Assembly: GCA_964564025.1 (NCBI GenBank)
Contig: CAZLZO010000002.1
Coordinates: 1 to 64,000, forward strand
Direction of reading: 5' to 3'
DNA from: DRYM01 sp964564025
Lineage (GTDB): Archaea > Thermoproteota > Thermoprotei_A > EX4484-217-1
Length of the DNA: 64,000 nucleotides
A program made the position numbers and the translations under genes. The notes below the pieces were generated by a model, which saw only the letters and a program-made list of their open reading frames with translations, had not been told where the DNA came from and did no database searches. Below, piece after piece: positions 30,391-40,038 of the stretch (position 1 is its first letter; each line of letters opens with the position of its first letter).

Positions 30391-33300
30391 TTATGTTTCA
30401 ACTTTAGCTTTTTCAGCATGAACTCTAACATACGGCTTGTTAAGCATCGTTAAAAGGTCTCTCAATACTTCAATGTAATTTAACTTACCCTTCTCTATAA
30501 GATTCATGGTCTCTTCAAGCTTTCTTGTGGTTTCCTCTGAAACAAGGTGCTTATAGTTTTTGTTAAGATATTCATATACTTTAATACCTAGAGTTGTTGG
30601 AACTAAATACTTGTTCTTACTTTCTATTACGTAACCGTGCTTAAGTATGGAGGATAATATTTTAGCGTAAGTTGAAGGCCTACCTATTCCTCTATCTTTC
30701 ATTAATTTAATTACGTCTCCCTGCCTATACAGGGAATTTAATGAACCTTTCCACATTTTACAATCAACTATTCTTATTACTGATCCTTTGTTTACATTAT
30801 TTAAGCTTAATACTTGCTGTATTGGAAGAATCTTGAGAAATCCTTCTTCAACGACTTTGCTTATAAACTCTACAGTCTTGGCATCCTCTCCGATCTTAAC
30901 CGTTAACCTTACCTTTTCAACTATAGCAGATTTCATTTGACTTGCAATAAATCTTCTGAATATGAGGTCATATACTTTGAAATGCGTATAAGTGAAGTTT
31001 GCAAAGGTCCTTAACGTTCCATTTAGTAAGAGTTTTTTAAGAGTTTCAGCATCATAGGGTTTTGTAGGCCTAATGCATTCATGTGTTCCTTCGGCACCCC
31101 AGTTTCTTAACTTTATAAGGTCATTACACTTTAACGTATTGAATATGTATTCTTTAGCTACTTCAAACCCTGCGTTTGAAACATGCGTGCTATCTGTTCT
31201 ATGGTATGTTATAAAGCCTGATTCAAAGAGGTCTTGAAGAACCCTCATAGCAAATTGAGCGTCTAATCTGTATTTACTAGTGAGCTCTGAAAGTAGAGTA
31301 TTCGTTGTGTAAGGGGGTGGTGGGTTTATTTTCTCAATAAATGTCGTTTTTATTAAGATTAACGCGCCGTTTTTAACGTATTCTTTAATTAATGATTTAT
31401 CAAAGTAAACATCATAATCAAATCTTACTTTTAATCCGCCTTCTAAAATGTACTCGGCGAAGAGTCTTCTTGAGGCTTTCCATTTTTTGTGTTGTTTTAT
31501 TATCCATCCTAGTACTGGTGTTTGTACTCTTCCTGCTGATAGCCAGTGTTTTCCGAAAACACCCCAAAGCCTCCTTGAAAGCTCAAAACCAATCCAACGA
31601 TCCTCAACACGCCTAACAACCTGAGCCTCAACAAGAAACCTATCTATTTTTCGCGGGTTCGCTAAAGCCTTTATTATAGCCTTCCTCGTTATTTCGTGGA
31701 ATTCTATTCTGAAAATGTTTTTTACGTAGGGTTTAAGTAGTAGCATGACGTCCCATGCTATTTTCTCACCTTCACTGTCAGGATCTGTTCCAATAAATAC
31801 CATGTCAACTTCTTGAGCAAGCTTTCTTAGGGTATCTATAATGCTTTTCGAATCAAATATTTTTGTTGAGCCGCATTTTGGACAAACAACGCTATTTAAC
31901 GTATATTGATGGCCGCATTCTCTACATTTCTTTATTGTAGTATATATGGGAGCTATAGTGTCGGAGTCTACAAGTACACCAAAATACCCCATGGTTGATG
32001 ATGTTGTTAAGTCAAGTATGTGTCCTTTAGTAGCAACTATAGATAACATGTAATCTTTTGATCCCAGCTTAGGATCTCCTACAAGTACTTCATAAACTAC
32101 TACTCCATTTATTCTTCTTTTCGATGGTTTACCGAAGAAGTAGGCTATGGTTCTGGCTTTTGTTGGAGATTCAACAACAAATAAAGCGGGGATAATAGGG
32201 TCTTGGTATTTTGCTTCAATCTCTCCTCTCAATATTTTTCTAATAACTTCCCTGTCTCTATCTATTTCATGAAGAATCTTGCTTAAATTGATTTCATCAA
32301 ATTTCTTTATTTCAAAACTATCGATATAATACCTCAATTGCTTAATTAATTTCTTAAACACCTTTTCATCATCAACCAATATTATGCTAAGACCCTTCGT
32401 CATTCCGTTTGCAAACATTCTAGATGTTCTACCGCTAGCTTGAATATACGTCATAACATCCGGTGAGACTATGTAAGTTTTACCTTTAAATTCCCTAAGA
32501 ATTAATAACTGTGATTTCTTCAGTTTATCCCTAATAATTGAATCCGATATTTTGTTAAGAATGAATTTTTTTGCTTCAAGTATTATTTGCAAGAGCTTAC
32601 CTAGGTACCCTTTAAGCTCTATGTTCTCGCTTATTGCTCTCCTTAGTATCTTTAATTCTTTAAAGCTAATTTTATCTAATGATTTTGATAGAATGTTAAT
32701 GGTCTTCCTTATATATTTCAGTTCATCCTCGTTTTCAACAGCTTCTTCTAATGCTGTTAAGAGAACAATTATCTTTACAGGATTATTCAATCCCTTTTCT
32801 AATTCTATTTGAAACTTAGGAACCCCTAAGAAAATAGCGTATCTTATTCTATCAGGTATGTCTATTCCTCTAACTATTACGCCATAGTAATTTGCGATGC
32901 CTACTAGTATGTCGGTTTTTCCTTCAACAAATCTTTTAATATAACCATGTCGTGAGGATGAAGCAAGCTCAGCTTTTATGCCGTTTTCCCTTAATTTTTC
33001 TACTAGCTTCCTAGCTTCCTTAACCCCTAGATCTTGAGATACGAATATTAATCCTCCATTTCCCAGCTTCTTAATTAATGAAATTACTTGTTTTACATAG
33101 TCTTTCTCTAAGGGCATGTATGTGTCTACAACGTTTCTCATATACTCTATTACTGTTCCAGCTTCGAACTTTAGAAGTTCTTTAAACATCTTAGCTTTAA
33201 GACCTTTACTTCTACCAGTAGCGCTGCATACAAGTATTTGCCCTAATTTTGTTTCTTTAACATATTTTTCGATTTCCGCTTTATATTCTCTTATTTTTTC

Positions 33301-34098
33301 CCTTATCCTAGCTATTTTGTTTTCATTAGAGCCTGAAATTACAAGTTTAAAGAAGTCTATTTTACTTACTATGAGCTTGTATGCTATCTCAAGTATTCTA
33401 TCATTAAATCCTATGAGCTTTAAAATTCTGTCTATATTTCTAGAGTTCCTAAGTAAAGCATCAACATCATCAACTATTATTAGCGAGAATCTATATGTTC
33501 CTATTTTTGCAAAGTTTTTTGAAAGATAAGCTGATGTGGTTATGAGTAATTGGAAATTTCCAGTTTCCAGAAGATCTTCATTAATTATACCTGGTGAGCA
33601 AATGTTTAAGGTGATGCCAAGTTTGGAAACAAACTCCAAAGCTTTCTTCGTGACTTGGTCTTGAAGATTTTTCGTGGGAACTATGATGTATGCTCGGCTT
33701 TTACTTTTAAATGCATGGTATAGTGCATAAATTATGGAAAACGTTGTTTTACCAACTCCCGTAGGAGCTATGATGGCAAAGCTTTCACCTTTCAAAAGCC
33801 TTTTAGCCCAAGTTCTTTGAGCACTCCAAGGCTTCTTTCCAGAAGCTTTACTAAAGAATACTTCGAACTCCTTAATGCTTCTTTCAATATTTAAAATTTC
33901 TTTGTAACCATAAAGTTTTTTTCTCGTTAAAAGATTAATGTAGACATTTTCTTTTAAGGATAATTTATCTAATTTAACATGTTCTAAACCATTTAGGCAA
34001 ACTCTACATGGAAGACCCTTTATTAGTCTCTCAGTATCTATGAAACCCCCACAATTAGGGCAAGCATGTTCTATAATAGCGTAAGGCAAAATCGCCAC
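30391..34098 (-). CDS. rgy: Reverse gyrase
   Basis: 1235 aa, full length. N-terminal zinc finger Cys13/16/31/34 (CPNCGG...CRVC), SF2 helicase-like domain with Walker A APTGVGKTT (about 108-116) and DDVDALL, then type IA topoisomerase with toprim FVVESPTKARTIAYFFG, a second zinc finger (CRECGHQYTL...CPKC) and catalytic Tyr965 in GFITYHRTDST. It introduces positive supercoils using ATP and is the hallmark of hyperthermophiles. No intein or split. It diverges from nnr, sharing a short promoter region. Confidence 0.98.
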   Translation of the reverse strand: MAILPYAIIEHACPNCGGFIDTERLIKGLPCRVCLNGLEHVKLDKLSLKENVYINLLTRKKLYGYKEILNIERSIKEFEVFFSKASGKKPWSAQRTWAKRLLKGESFAIIAPTGVGKTTFSIIYALYHAFKSKSRAYIIVPTKNLQDQVTKKALEFVSKLGITLNICSPGIINEDLLETGNFQLLITTSAYLSKNFAKIGTYRFSLIIVDDVDALLRNSRNIDRILKLIGFNDRILEIAYKLIVSKIDFFKLVISGSNENKIARIREKIREYKAEIEKYVKETKLGQILVCSATGRSKGLKAKMFKELLKFEAGTVIEYMRNVVDTYMPLEKDYVKQVISLIKKLGNGGLIFVSQDLGVKEARKLVEKLRENGIKAELASSSRHGYIKRFVEGKTDILVGIANYYGVIVRGIDIPDRIRYAIFLGVPKFQIELEKGLNNPVKIIVLLTALEEAVENEDELKYIRKTINILSKSLDKISFKELKILRRAISENIELKGYLGKLLQIILEAKKFILNKISDSIIRDKLKKSQLLILREFKGKTYIVSPDVMTYIQASGRTSRMFANGMTKGLSIILVDDEKVFKKLIKQLRYYIDSFEIKKFDEINLSKILHEIDRDREVIRKILRGEIEAKYQDPIIPALFVVESPTKARTIAYFFGKPSKRRINGVVVYEVLVGDPKLGSKDYMLSIVATKGHILDLTTSSTMGYFGVLVDSDTIAPIYTTIKKCRECGHQYTLNSVVCPKCGSTKIFDSKSIIDTLRKLAQEVDMVFIGTDPDSEGEKIAWDVMLLLKPYVKNIFRIEFHEITRKAIIKALANPRKIDRFLVEAQVVRRVEDRWIGFELSRRLWGVFGKHWLSAGRVQTPVLGWIIKQHKKWKASRRLFAEYILEGGLKVRFDYDVYFDKSLIKEYVKNGALILIKTTFIEKINPPPPYTTNTLLSELTSKYRLDAQFAMRVLQDLFESGFITYHRTDSTHVSNAGFEVAKEYIFNTLKCNDLIKLRNWGAEGTHECIRPTKPYDAETLKKLLLNGTLRTFANFTYTHFKVYDLIFRRFIASQMKSAIVEKVRLTVKIGEDAKTVEFISKVVEEGFLKILPIQQVLSLNNVNKGSVIRIVDCKMWKGSLNSLYRQGDVIKLMKDRGIGRPSTYAKILSSILKHGYVIESKNKYLVPTTLGIKVYEYLNKNYKHLVSEETTRKLEETMNLIEKGKLNYIEVLRDLLTMLNKPYVRVHAEKAKVET

Positions 34099-34121
34099 CT
34101 AAAACTTCGTTCAAGAAAGTC

Positions 34122-34131
34122 TATTTAAATA
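34122..34131. promoter_or_regulatory. Palindromic TATA box shared by rgy and nnr
   Basis: TATTTAAATA is a perfect palindrome in the 83-bp gap between divergent genes and the only TATA-like element there. Toward rgy it is 24 bp from the ATG at 34098, so the transcript would be leaderless or nearly so. Toward nnr it is 50 bp from the ATG at 34182, leaving a leader of about 25 nt with AGAGGT. One site may serve both directions; this is inference from position. Confidence 0.5.
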
Positions 34132-34181
34132 AGAGTTGAGAGGTAATAATACCGGCGAAATACTGAAGAGGTATTTTTGAG

Positions 34182-35687
34182 ATGATAACATCCACTGAAA
34201 TGAGAATTTTAGAGCAAAACTCTGTAGCCTTAGGTATTCCAACGAGATTACTTATGGAAAATGCAGGTGCTGCAGTAGCTAAAATTATTGTTAATAAATT
34301 TGGTAAACGAGGAAAAGCCGTAGTGTTTGCTGGAAAAGGAGGTAATGCTGGTGATGGATTTGTTGCTGCTAGGCACTTAGCTCAATTCGGTTTTAAAGTT
34401 GATGTAATTCTTCTTTACGATAAGGATGAAATCAATAATGTTGATACTAAGGAGAACCTTAAGATTTTGGAGAAAATGAGTTCTTCAGTTAAATTGTTAA
34501 GGAGAACTATTGATGTTCTTGAACCTGTAAAAGCCGATATTATTATTGATGCCATATTGGGTGTTGGTGTTAAACCACCTTTAAGGGAACCTGTAAAAAC
34601 AGCTATTGAAATATTGAATGAAAGTGTAGGTTACAAGGTTTCAGTAGATGTTCCTTCAGGTTTAAACCCAGATACTGGAGAAATAGCTGGAAATGCTGTT
34701 AAAGCAAACTTAACAGTGACTTTTCATGATACAAAACCAGGTCTTATTAAGGCAAAAGAGTATGTAGGAGAACTTCATGTAGCGAAAATAGGTATTCCTC
34801 CAGAAGCCCGCCTATTTGTTGGTCCGGGCAATGTAATGTTTGAAATACCTAGAAAGCCTCGAGATGCACATAAAGGCGTTGGAGGAAAAGTAGCTATCAT
34901 TGGAGGTTCAGAAACTTATACGGGAGCACCTGCCTTAGCCGCTTTAGCTGCGTTAAGAACAGGCTCGGACTTAGCCTATGTTATAGCACCAGAGAAAACA
35001 GCATACGTTATTTCATCATTTAGTCCGAATATAATAGCTATTAAGTATGAAGGAAAGCATTTATCCATAAATGTTCTCACAGAAATAACTAATTTACTCA
35101 ACAAAGTAAACTCCATAGTTCTAGGCCCCGGGCTTGGAGTTCACAAAGACACAATCAAAGCTGTCATTGAAATAGCTAAGTATGCAGTAGATCAAGGTAA
35201 GTTTTTAATTCTAGATGCAGATGCGTTAAAAGCAATAGCTTTAAAAGAGGTTTCATTTAATGGCAGAGCTATTTTAACTCCCCATTTAGGTGAGCTAGCA
35301 ATGCTTGCCGACGTAAGCGTAAATGAGGCAAAAGAGAGAAGAGAAGAAGTTGTTAAGGAAGTTTCTAAGAAATACAATGCAGTAGTACTTTCTAAAGGAC
35401 CCGTAGACATCATAGCATATTCTGATCAAATAATCTACAATAGAACAGGGAATCCTGGAATGAGTGTTGGAGGAACAGGAGACACTCTTTCAGGAATTAT
35501 AGGTTCAATCTTAGCCAGAAGAGTTGATCCATTTAAAGCAGCTTATCTTGGAGCATTCATAAACGGCTTAGCCGGTGATTTAGCATACAAGACCTATGGA
35601 GAAAGAATCTTAGCAACAGACATTATAGATAAAATACCGGAGGTTCTTGAGAAACCTTTAGAATCATATGTAAGAGTTTATGGTTAA
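34182..35687 (+). CDS. nnr: Bifunctional NAD(P)H-hydrate repair enzyme
   Basis: 501 aa. The N-terminal YjeF/NAXE epimerase domain (MLENAGAAVAK-like LLMENAGAAVAKII, GKGGNAGDGFVAARHL, VDVPSGLNPDTG) is followed by the C-terminal ADP-dependent dehydratase NAXD domain (AHKGVGGKVAIIGGSETYTGAPALAA, NRTGNPGMSVGGTGDTLSGIIG). It repairs the hydrated, dead forms of NADH and NADPH, which arise quickly at high temperature. Full length; single gene. Confidence 0.96.
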   Translation: MITSTEMRILEQNSVALGIPTRLLMENAGAAVAKIIVNKFGKRGKAVVFAGKGGNAGDGFVAARHLAQFGFKVDVILLYDKDEINNVDTKENLKILEKMSSSVKLLRRTIDVLEPVKADIIIDAILGVGVKPPLREPVKTAIEILNESVGYKVSVDVPSGLNPDTGEIAGNAVKANLTVTFHDTKPGLIKAKEYVGELHVAKIGIPPEARLFVGPGNVMFEIPRKPRDAHKGVGGKVAIIGGSETYTGAPALAALAALRTGSDLAYVIAPEKTAYVISSFSPNIIAIKYEGKHLSINVLTEITNLLNKVNSIVLGPGLGVHKDTIKAVIEIAKYAVDQGKFLILDADALKAIALKEVSFNGRAILTPHLGELAMLADVSVNEAKERREEVVKEVSKKYNAVVLSKGPVDIIAYSDQIIYNRTGNPGMSVGGTGDTLSGIIGSILARRVDPFKAAYLGAFINGLAGDLAYKTYGERILATDIIDKIPEVLEKPLESYVRVYG

Positions 35688-35713
35688 ACAATTAATGCTG
35701 CATTTAAACAATA

Positions 35714-35725
35714 AAATTTATATCT
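35714..35725 (+). promoter_or_regulatory. TATA box of alba
   Basis: AAATTTATATCT lies about 55 bp before the alba ATG and would start transcription near 35750. A strong promoter is expected for this abundant chromatin protein. A weak purine stretch GGGG (35764-35767) precedes the ATG. Confidence 0.5.
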
Positions 35726-35776
35726 AAGTACCTAGCCTAATGTCTATAGCTAAACAAAAACCATGGGGTTTAGGAT

Positions 35777-36067
35777 ATGTCGGCACAACCAACACCAAGC
35801 AATGTTGTTCTAGTAGGTAAAAAACCTGTAATGAACTATGTTTTAGCAACACTAACCCTACTAAACCAAGGAGTAAACGAGGTAGTAATCAAGGCTAGAG
35901 GTAGAGCAATAAGTAAAGCAGTAGATACCGTGGAAATCGTAAGAAATAGATTCTTAGCGGGTCAAGTGGATGTAAAGGATATTAAAATAGGAAGCCAAAC
36001 AATACAGAATCCTGACGGCCGCCAATCTAGAGTGTCAACAATAGAAATAACGATTGTAAGGAAATAG
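35777..36067 (+). CDS. albA: Chromatin protein Alba
   Basis: 96 aa, typical Alba: NVVLVGKKPVMNYVLATLTLLNQG with the acetylatable lysine pair, then VIKARGRAISKAVDTVEIVRNRF, and the hairpin arm DGRQSRVSTIEITI. It is a dimeric DNA/RNA-binding protein that coats archaeal chromosomes. Own promoter. No anomaly. Confidence 0.97.
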   Translation: MSAQPTPSNVVLVGKKPVMNYVLATLTLLNQGVNEVVIKARGRAISKAVDTVEIVRNRFLAGQVDVKDIKIGSQTIQNPDGRQSRVSTIEITIVRK

Positions 36068-36095
36068 GCATAGCAAGAACTGTTAAAAGATAAAG

Positions 36096-36389
36096 TTGAC
36101 GAAAAAAGAGGATGTACAGCGTTTTTCTCTTTTCTGCCCTACCACTTTATTTAACATTCTTAACAAAGCTAATTTTATAGAAGCTTCTTCCCCGATACCT
36201 TTAGAAAGACTTCATGATAGATTAGTTGCTCAAACAATACTTAAAATAATATCTAAAAAATATTCTCGGGAAAATGCTTGCTTATTTCTCAAAGAAATCA
36301 TTTCAAACGAGAACAATGCTATAATAAAAGATGTTGCTGCCTTAATATTACTGGTTCTTGACGATTTTGAAACAAAAATTATTATATAG
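36096..36389 (+). CDS. Small protein, unknown, weakly supported
   Basis: 97 aa with a TTG start and no ribosome site, 28 bp after alba. Mostly helical (LHDRLVAQTILKIISKKYSRENACLFLKEIIS, IKDVAALILLVLDDFETK). No known family. Codon use resembles its neighbours, but the lack of a good start makes the exact N-terminus uncertain. Confidence 0.5.
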   Translation: MTKKEDVQRFSLFCPTTLFNILNKANFIEASSPIPLERLHDRLVAQTILKIISKKYSRENACLFLKEIISNENNAIIKDVAALILLVLDDFETKIII

Positions 36390-36396
36390 CTTACGT

Positions 36397-36729
36397 TTAT
36401 TCTTCTTCCTCATAAATTTCTATGAATATTCTTGCTTTAGCGCTCTTTTTCTTAAATGGTGGAGGAGTTTCTCCCAAGTCTACGGCAATAAAAACAGGGT
36501 TGCCTAGAGAGTCTTTAAATCTTACTTCCGCTACAAACTTCTTCTTAGGGCCTGCTTCGATAGATTTTATTAGTGCATCGTATATTCTTGAAAGTGCCAT
36601 CTGCAAAGAAACAGGGCTTGAAAAATCCTCCGGTCTAAGCTGTATTTGAGTAAAGCTTCCATAAATTTCCCCTATTTTAGCTTCCCCATGAAAAACTGCA
36701 ATTTTCTTTCTTTCTTCATTATTTTTCAA
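36397..36729 (-). CDS. Protein of unknown function
   Basis: 110 aa, ATG start. A beta-rich N-terminal half (KKIAVFHGEAKIGEIYGSFTQIQL), a helix (SLQMALSRIYDALIKSIEAG) and a second sheet (FVAEVRFKDSLGNPVFIAVDLG), ending in an acidic tail EIYEEEE. The regular alternation suggests a real folded protein. Family not recognised. Alone on its strand, 7 bp from the convergent neighbour. Confidence 0.7.
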   Translation of the reverse strand: MKNNEERKKIAVFHGEAKIGEIYGSFTQIQLRPEDFSSPVSLQMALSRIYDALIKSIEAGPKKKFVAEVRFKDSLGNPVFIAVDLGETPPPFKKKSAKARIFIEIYEEEE

Positions 36730-36872
36730 TGTTACCTACCTAACTTATGAAGAGAGTAGCTGCAATTTAAAGTTATCTTAAAACCAGTTTGTATCTTTTG
36801 GATTACCTATGGTTTGTTGAACCGAAGTCTTCTTTAATGAAATTATTGCTTATAGCATTTACGTGAGTAAGT

Positions 36873-37208
36873 GTGGAAAAAGATCACTGCCCATTTCTAA
36901 AATACGGACAATGCATAGTAGCTCCTCCTCAAATAGCATTTACCATCGTTAACTTTGAAAGATGCAAAAAATACTATAAGACGTGTAAGTACTACCTTAA
37001 ACATACAGGTGCACTTACAGATTCTAAAGGAAAACAAGGTTTACGCGATAAAAACAGGTCTTTATTACAGTTCATTGATAAGAGAGAGACTAAATTAGTT
37101 ACTGTGGGGTATTATTCTAGTAGAAGCAATATGAGGGAGCGTAGAAAAAGCGAGAAACTGATAGCTAAGGTTCTTGAAATGTTATTAAAGGATTCTGAGG
37201 AATCTTAA
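36873..37208 (+). CDS. Small cysteine-motif protein, unknown
   Basis: 111 aa, GTG start. Four cysteines in the N-terminal third (CPFLKYGQC, then ERCKKYYKTC) could bind zinc or iron-sulfur. The rest is basic and polar. Its end overlaps the convergent gene by 44 bp. It recalls the Cys pattern CPYF...C of the protein at 3317-3622, though the two are not clearly homologous. Confidence 0.65.
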   Translation: MEKDHCPFLKYGQCIVAPPQIAFTIVNFERCKKYYKTCKYYLKHTGALTDSKGKQGLRDKNRSLLQFIDKRETKLVTVGYYSSRSNMRERRKSEKLIAKVLEMLLKDSEES

Positions 37209-37548
37209 TAAATAATGTTTCGTTCTTTACTTTAACAGTTATTTTGGAATTTACCTTTACCTCAGCTTTTAAGCTAAGAGATTTCAGTCTCCTTCTTATC
37301 CTAGATGCTATGTATTCTTTTAAATACTCTTTTAAGGCAGTGTATGGTTCCTTAACAGAATATGTAAAGCTATTTGTTTTCTTTAAAAACCCCATTTTGT
37401 GTAAGTGCTTAATGTCGCTTATTGCTGATTTTTTACTTTCGAAAAGACTAAGTACTCTTAAAGCCTCTCCTAAGTTGAATTCTTGATTTCCAAAAACACT
37501 GTATAGGATAATGTATGTTGAAAGAATTTTCTTATTAAGTTTCAACAT
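37165..37548 (-). CDS. Small winged-helix-like protein
   Basis: 127 aa. The first 60 residues fit a winged helix (ILSTYIILYSVFGNQEFNLGEALRVL.., SAISDIKHLHKMGFLKKTNSF), followed by a basic helix (YIASRIRRRLKSLSLKAEV) and a beta-rich end. Likely nucleic-acid binding. A minus-strand C/D sRNA ends 6 bp upstream of its start codon. The 3' end overlaps 36873-37208 by 44 bp. Confidence 0.65.
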   Translation of the reverse strand: MLKLNKKILSTYIILYSVFGNQEFNLGEALRVLSLFESKKSAISDIKHLHKMGFLKKTNSFTYSVKEPYTALKEYLKEYIASRIRRRLKSLSLKAEVKVNSKITVKVKNETLFIKIPQNPLITFQEP

Positions 37549-37553
37549 ACATC

Positions 37554-37617
37554 ACGCTCAGAGCCCGGTTCTCTATCACAGCTCTACGCTCTACCCTTAC
37601 GAGCCTCATCATAGCGT
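37554..37617 (-). ncRNA. Box C/D sRNA candidate 6 (tRNA T-arm guide)
   Basis: Minus strand: closing stem ACGC (37617-37614)/GCGT (37557-37554), C box ATGATGA (37612-37606), 12-nt guide GGCTCGTAAGGG, D' TAGA (37593-37590), a less clear C' (GTGATAG), guide GAGAACCGGGCT, D box CTGA (37561-37558). The second guide pairs with AGCCCGGUUC, a tRNA T-arm, with nucleotide 51 at the methylation position. It lies between two minus-strand genes. Confidence 0.8.
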
Positions 37618-37638
37618 AATTTAAATTCAACTTTAAAA

Positions 37639-38604
37639 TTATATAAACTGTTCATTAGCGTAGATAGAGACCTTAGCTATTAGCATGTTTTTAGCTAATA
37701 AGGCTCTACCCATGCCTCTGGTGTTAAATGAAGCACCAACAAAGCCTTTACTATCCACAACTATTATTCCAGCGGTATCATTTCCATAAACTTCAGTTAT
37801 GTACTCTATTGCTTTAACTGAAGCTTCGGTAGCTGTTAATCCTTTTTCTACATACCCTACAGTTCTTAAACATAGCATGGTCATTAAAATGTACTCGCCA
37901 ATGCCTGTAGCTGAAGCTGCAGCATATTTGTTAGCATAGAAGCCAGCACCTACTACGGGGCTATCACCTATTCTCCCAGGCATCTTAAGCCAGTAACCTC
38001 CAGTTGAAGTGGCTGAGGCAAGGCTTCCTTCACTATCTAAAGCTACTGCACCTACGGTATCCGGCATAACTATGTTCCATTCTCTAATTAAACTGCGTAA
38101 TTTAGATAGGTGCTTAAACCTTTTTCCTTCGAGAAAGTCTTTTAAAAGCCTTCGATACCTTTCCTTCTTAATGCTCACATATTTTTCATCTAAAGTTTCT
38201 AAACCATTTTTTAAACCTAATTTTTCAGCAAAGTCGCCAGCTAACAGTACATGATCTGTTTTTTCAAGTACAATTTTAGCTAATAATATGGGGTTTTTTA
38301 TTTTCTTTATTAAAGCAACACCTGCTGCTTTAAACAATTTTCCATCCATTACTCCAGCATCCATTTCTATTTCGCCCATAAGGTTAAGAACAGAGCCTTT
38401 ACCAGCATTCATAACTTCACAATCCTCCATGGTTTTTACGGATTCCACTACAGCATCGACTGCTGAGCCTCTTCTAATAACATTATACCCGTTCGAAACA
38501 GCATCTTTTAGGCATGATCTATATTTTTTGAGATCGTCTTTACTTAATCCTAGGAATGACCCTGCTCCTCCATGAACTAAAACTATTGGCTTCTCGTACC
38601 TCAT
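37639..38604 (-). CDS. Isoaspartyl peptidase/L-asparaginase-type Ntn hydrolase
   Basis: 321 aa, plant-type asparaginase family. VHGGAGSFLG at the N-terminus and MNAGKGSVLN match. The autoproteolytic site precedes the nucleophile threonine in MPDTVGAVALD (about residue 186), and the substrate loop is PGRIGDSPVVGAGFYA with TGIGEYI. The precursor cuts itself into two subunits and hydrolyses isoaspartyl dipeptides or asparagine; isoaspartyl damage accumulates at high temperature. Single gene. Confidence 0.92.
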   Translation of the reverse strand: MRYEKPIVLVHGGAGSFLGLSKDDLKKYRSCLKDAVSNGYNVIRRGSAVDAVVESVKTMEDCEVMNAGKGSVLNLMGEIEMDAGVMDGKLFKAAGVALIKKIKNPILLAKIVLEKTDHVLLAGDFAEKLGLKNGLETLDEKYVSIKKERYRRLLKDFLEGKRFKHLSKLRSLIREWNIVMPDTVGAVALDSEGSLASATSTGGYWLKMPGRIGDSPVVGAGFYANKYAAASATGIGEYILMTMLCLRTVGYVEKGLTATEASVKAIEYITEVYGNDTAGIIVVDSKGFVGASFNTRGMGRALLAKNMLIAKVSIYANEQFI

Positions 38605-38683
38605 AATAAAATACCCTCTAAGAACTTAATGTGTAAGGTAAGTTTAAAGGTTACTAAGAAAATATCCTATAGAGCCAGGGAAA

Positions 38684-39475
38684 ATGCTGGGAAGCTATGC
38701 AGCAATAATTATTCCTGTTGAAAAGAATGTTCAAGAAAATTTACTTAAAGTATATAAGGTCATATTGCACTTAATTAGGGAAAACTATGAAACCTATTAT
38801 TCGCTAAAACCTTTCACTATTAAAGTTTATGAGAGAGAAAGTAACATTAGACCCTATGTTAGAAGCTTCGGACTGAACACTTTCATAATAAAAGTTTATG
38901 ATAAAGAGGAATTAGATCACCTGCTTGACGAGATCTCAGGTATTCGAGTAAACATTTCTTATGAGAAATTCTGGGTCAAAGGAAGAAGGATTATTGGAAC
39001 CAAGGTATGTATTAAGAATGACTCACTAATATTAAAGAACCTATTACTCGAAGGCGGAATCGAAATAGACTGTGAAAATCCAAATGCCTATATCATGGTA
39101 ATTAAGGATCCCACGAGCTTTATCGCATATTCGGAAACCATAACCACATGCATAAAAAGTATAGAGAAGCACTACATAAGTGAAATTTACATTACTAAAC
39201 CATGGAACAGCATAGTTTATGGTTTACATTTAAAGGATGTAATTGATGATGTGAGAACGAAAGAGAACGAATACATCATTTGTAAAAATTCTTACTTTGA
39301 AGAACTCATTATGGCTTATGAGAGAAACGCATGGTTTCCAGTAGTTTCATACTCTGAAAGACCCTTGATAGTATGTGTAAATAACGTGTTTAAAAGTAGT
39401 AGTTTAAGTTATATAAGGTTAGTTATGAACACTATATTTTATGCACTTAGCTATTCTGTAAATGTAAGTGTTTAA
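38684..39475 (+). CDS. Protein of unknown function
   Basis: 263 aa, ATG start. Alpha/beta throughout, with no membrane segment or known motif (YAAIIIPVEKNVQENLLKVY; IIGTKVCIKNDSL; CENPNAYIMVIKDPTSFIAYSE). The repeated strand-helix pattern suggests a duplicated ferredoxin-like fold, but I cannot assign a family. It stands alone between the asparaginase gene (divergent) and the HTH gene. Confidence 0.6.
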   Translation: MLGSYAAIIIPVEKNVQENLLKVYKVILHLIRENYETYYSLKPFTIKVYERESNIRPYVRSFGLNTFIIKVYDKEELDHLLDEISGIRVNISYEKFWVKGRRIIGTKVCIKNDSLILKNLLLEGGIEIDCENPNAYIMVIKDPTSFIAYSETITTCIKSIEKHYISEIYITKPWNSIVYGLHLKDVIDDVRTKENEYIICKNSYFEELIMAYERNAWFPVVSYSERPLIVCVNNVFKSSSLSYIRLVMNTIFYALSYSVNVSV

Positions 39476-39558
39476 GCAGCTTTCCTCTTATGTTATTTAA
39501 GGTTAAGTTAATATAATCGGTAATACCTATAATCATTAGGGATTAAAGGGTCATTTAA

Positions 39559-40038
39559 ATGTCAAACATTATCGATATTGACCCATCCTTTTTAAAGTAC
39601 ATTAACAATCAAAGAGTAAAAATGCTTGAACTAATAGTTAACGGCATAAATGACATTAATGAGTTATCTTATAGAATGTTTGTAGGTAAAAACATAGTTA
39701 AGCGACATGCTAAACTTTTAGAAAGTCTTGGGCTTGTTAAGTTAAGAAGTAATAGTATAGAGTTGAACATAACTCCTCGTAGCTTAGCTATTCTTTTAAC
39801 GTTGAACATAATTTCCCTTAGCAAATTTTTCATGTTACTTAAAAAATATCTTCTATCAACGCTAAATAGAAAGTACAGAGTAGCTGAAGAAGACATAGTA
39901 TTTCACTTTTTAAGCGATGGCGGTGTAATGATTGAGTCACATTACAAAATGAGCGAATATGTTAAAAACAAAATTGCTGAGCATCTCTTGAAAAACACAG
40001 AGTTTATTTATGTTAGCTTTCTAGATTCACTCAGATGA
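39559..40038 (+). CDS. ArsR-like winged-helix protein
   Basis: 159 aa. Residues 15-75 form an ArsR-type winged helix (QRVKMLELIVNGINDINELSYRMFVGKNIVKRHAKLLESLGLVKL). The remainder is helical with a hydrophobic stretch (LAILLTLNIISLSKFFMLLKK) that may dimerise or touch the membrane. Regulatory target unknown. Its stop codon lies inside the C box of a possible sRNA. Confidence 0.7.
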   Translation: MSNIIDIDPSFLKYINNQRVKMLELIVNGINDINELSYRMFVGKNIVKRHAKLLESLGLVKLRSNSIELNITPRSLAILLTLNIISLSKFFMLLKKYLLSTLNRKYRVAEEDIVFHFLSDGGVMIESHYKMSEYVKNKIAEHLLKNTEFIYVSFLDSLR

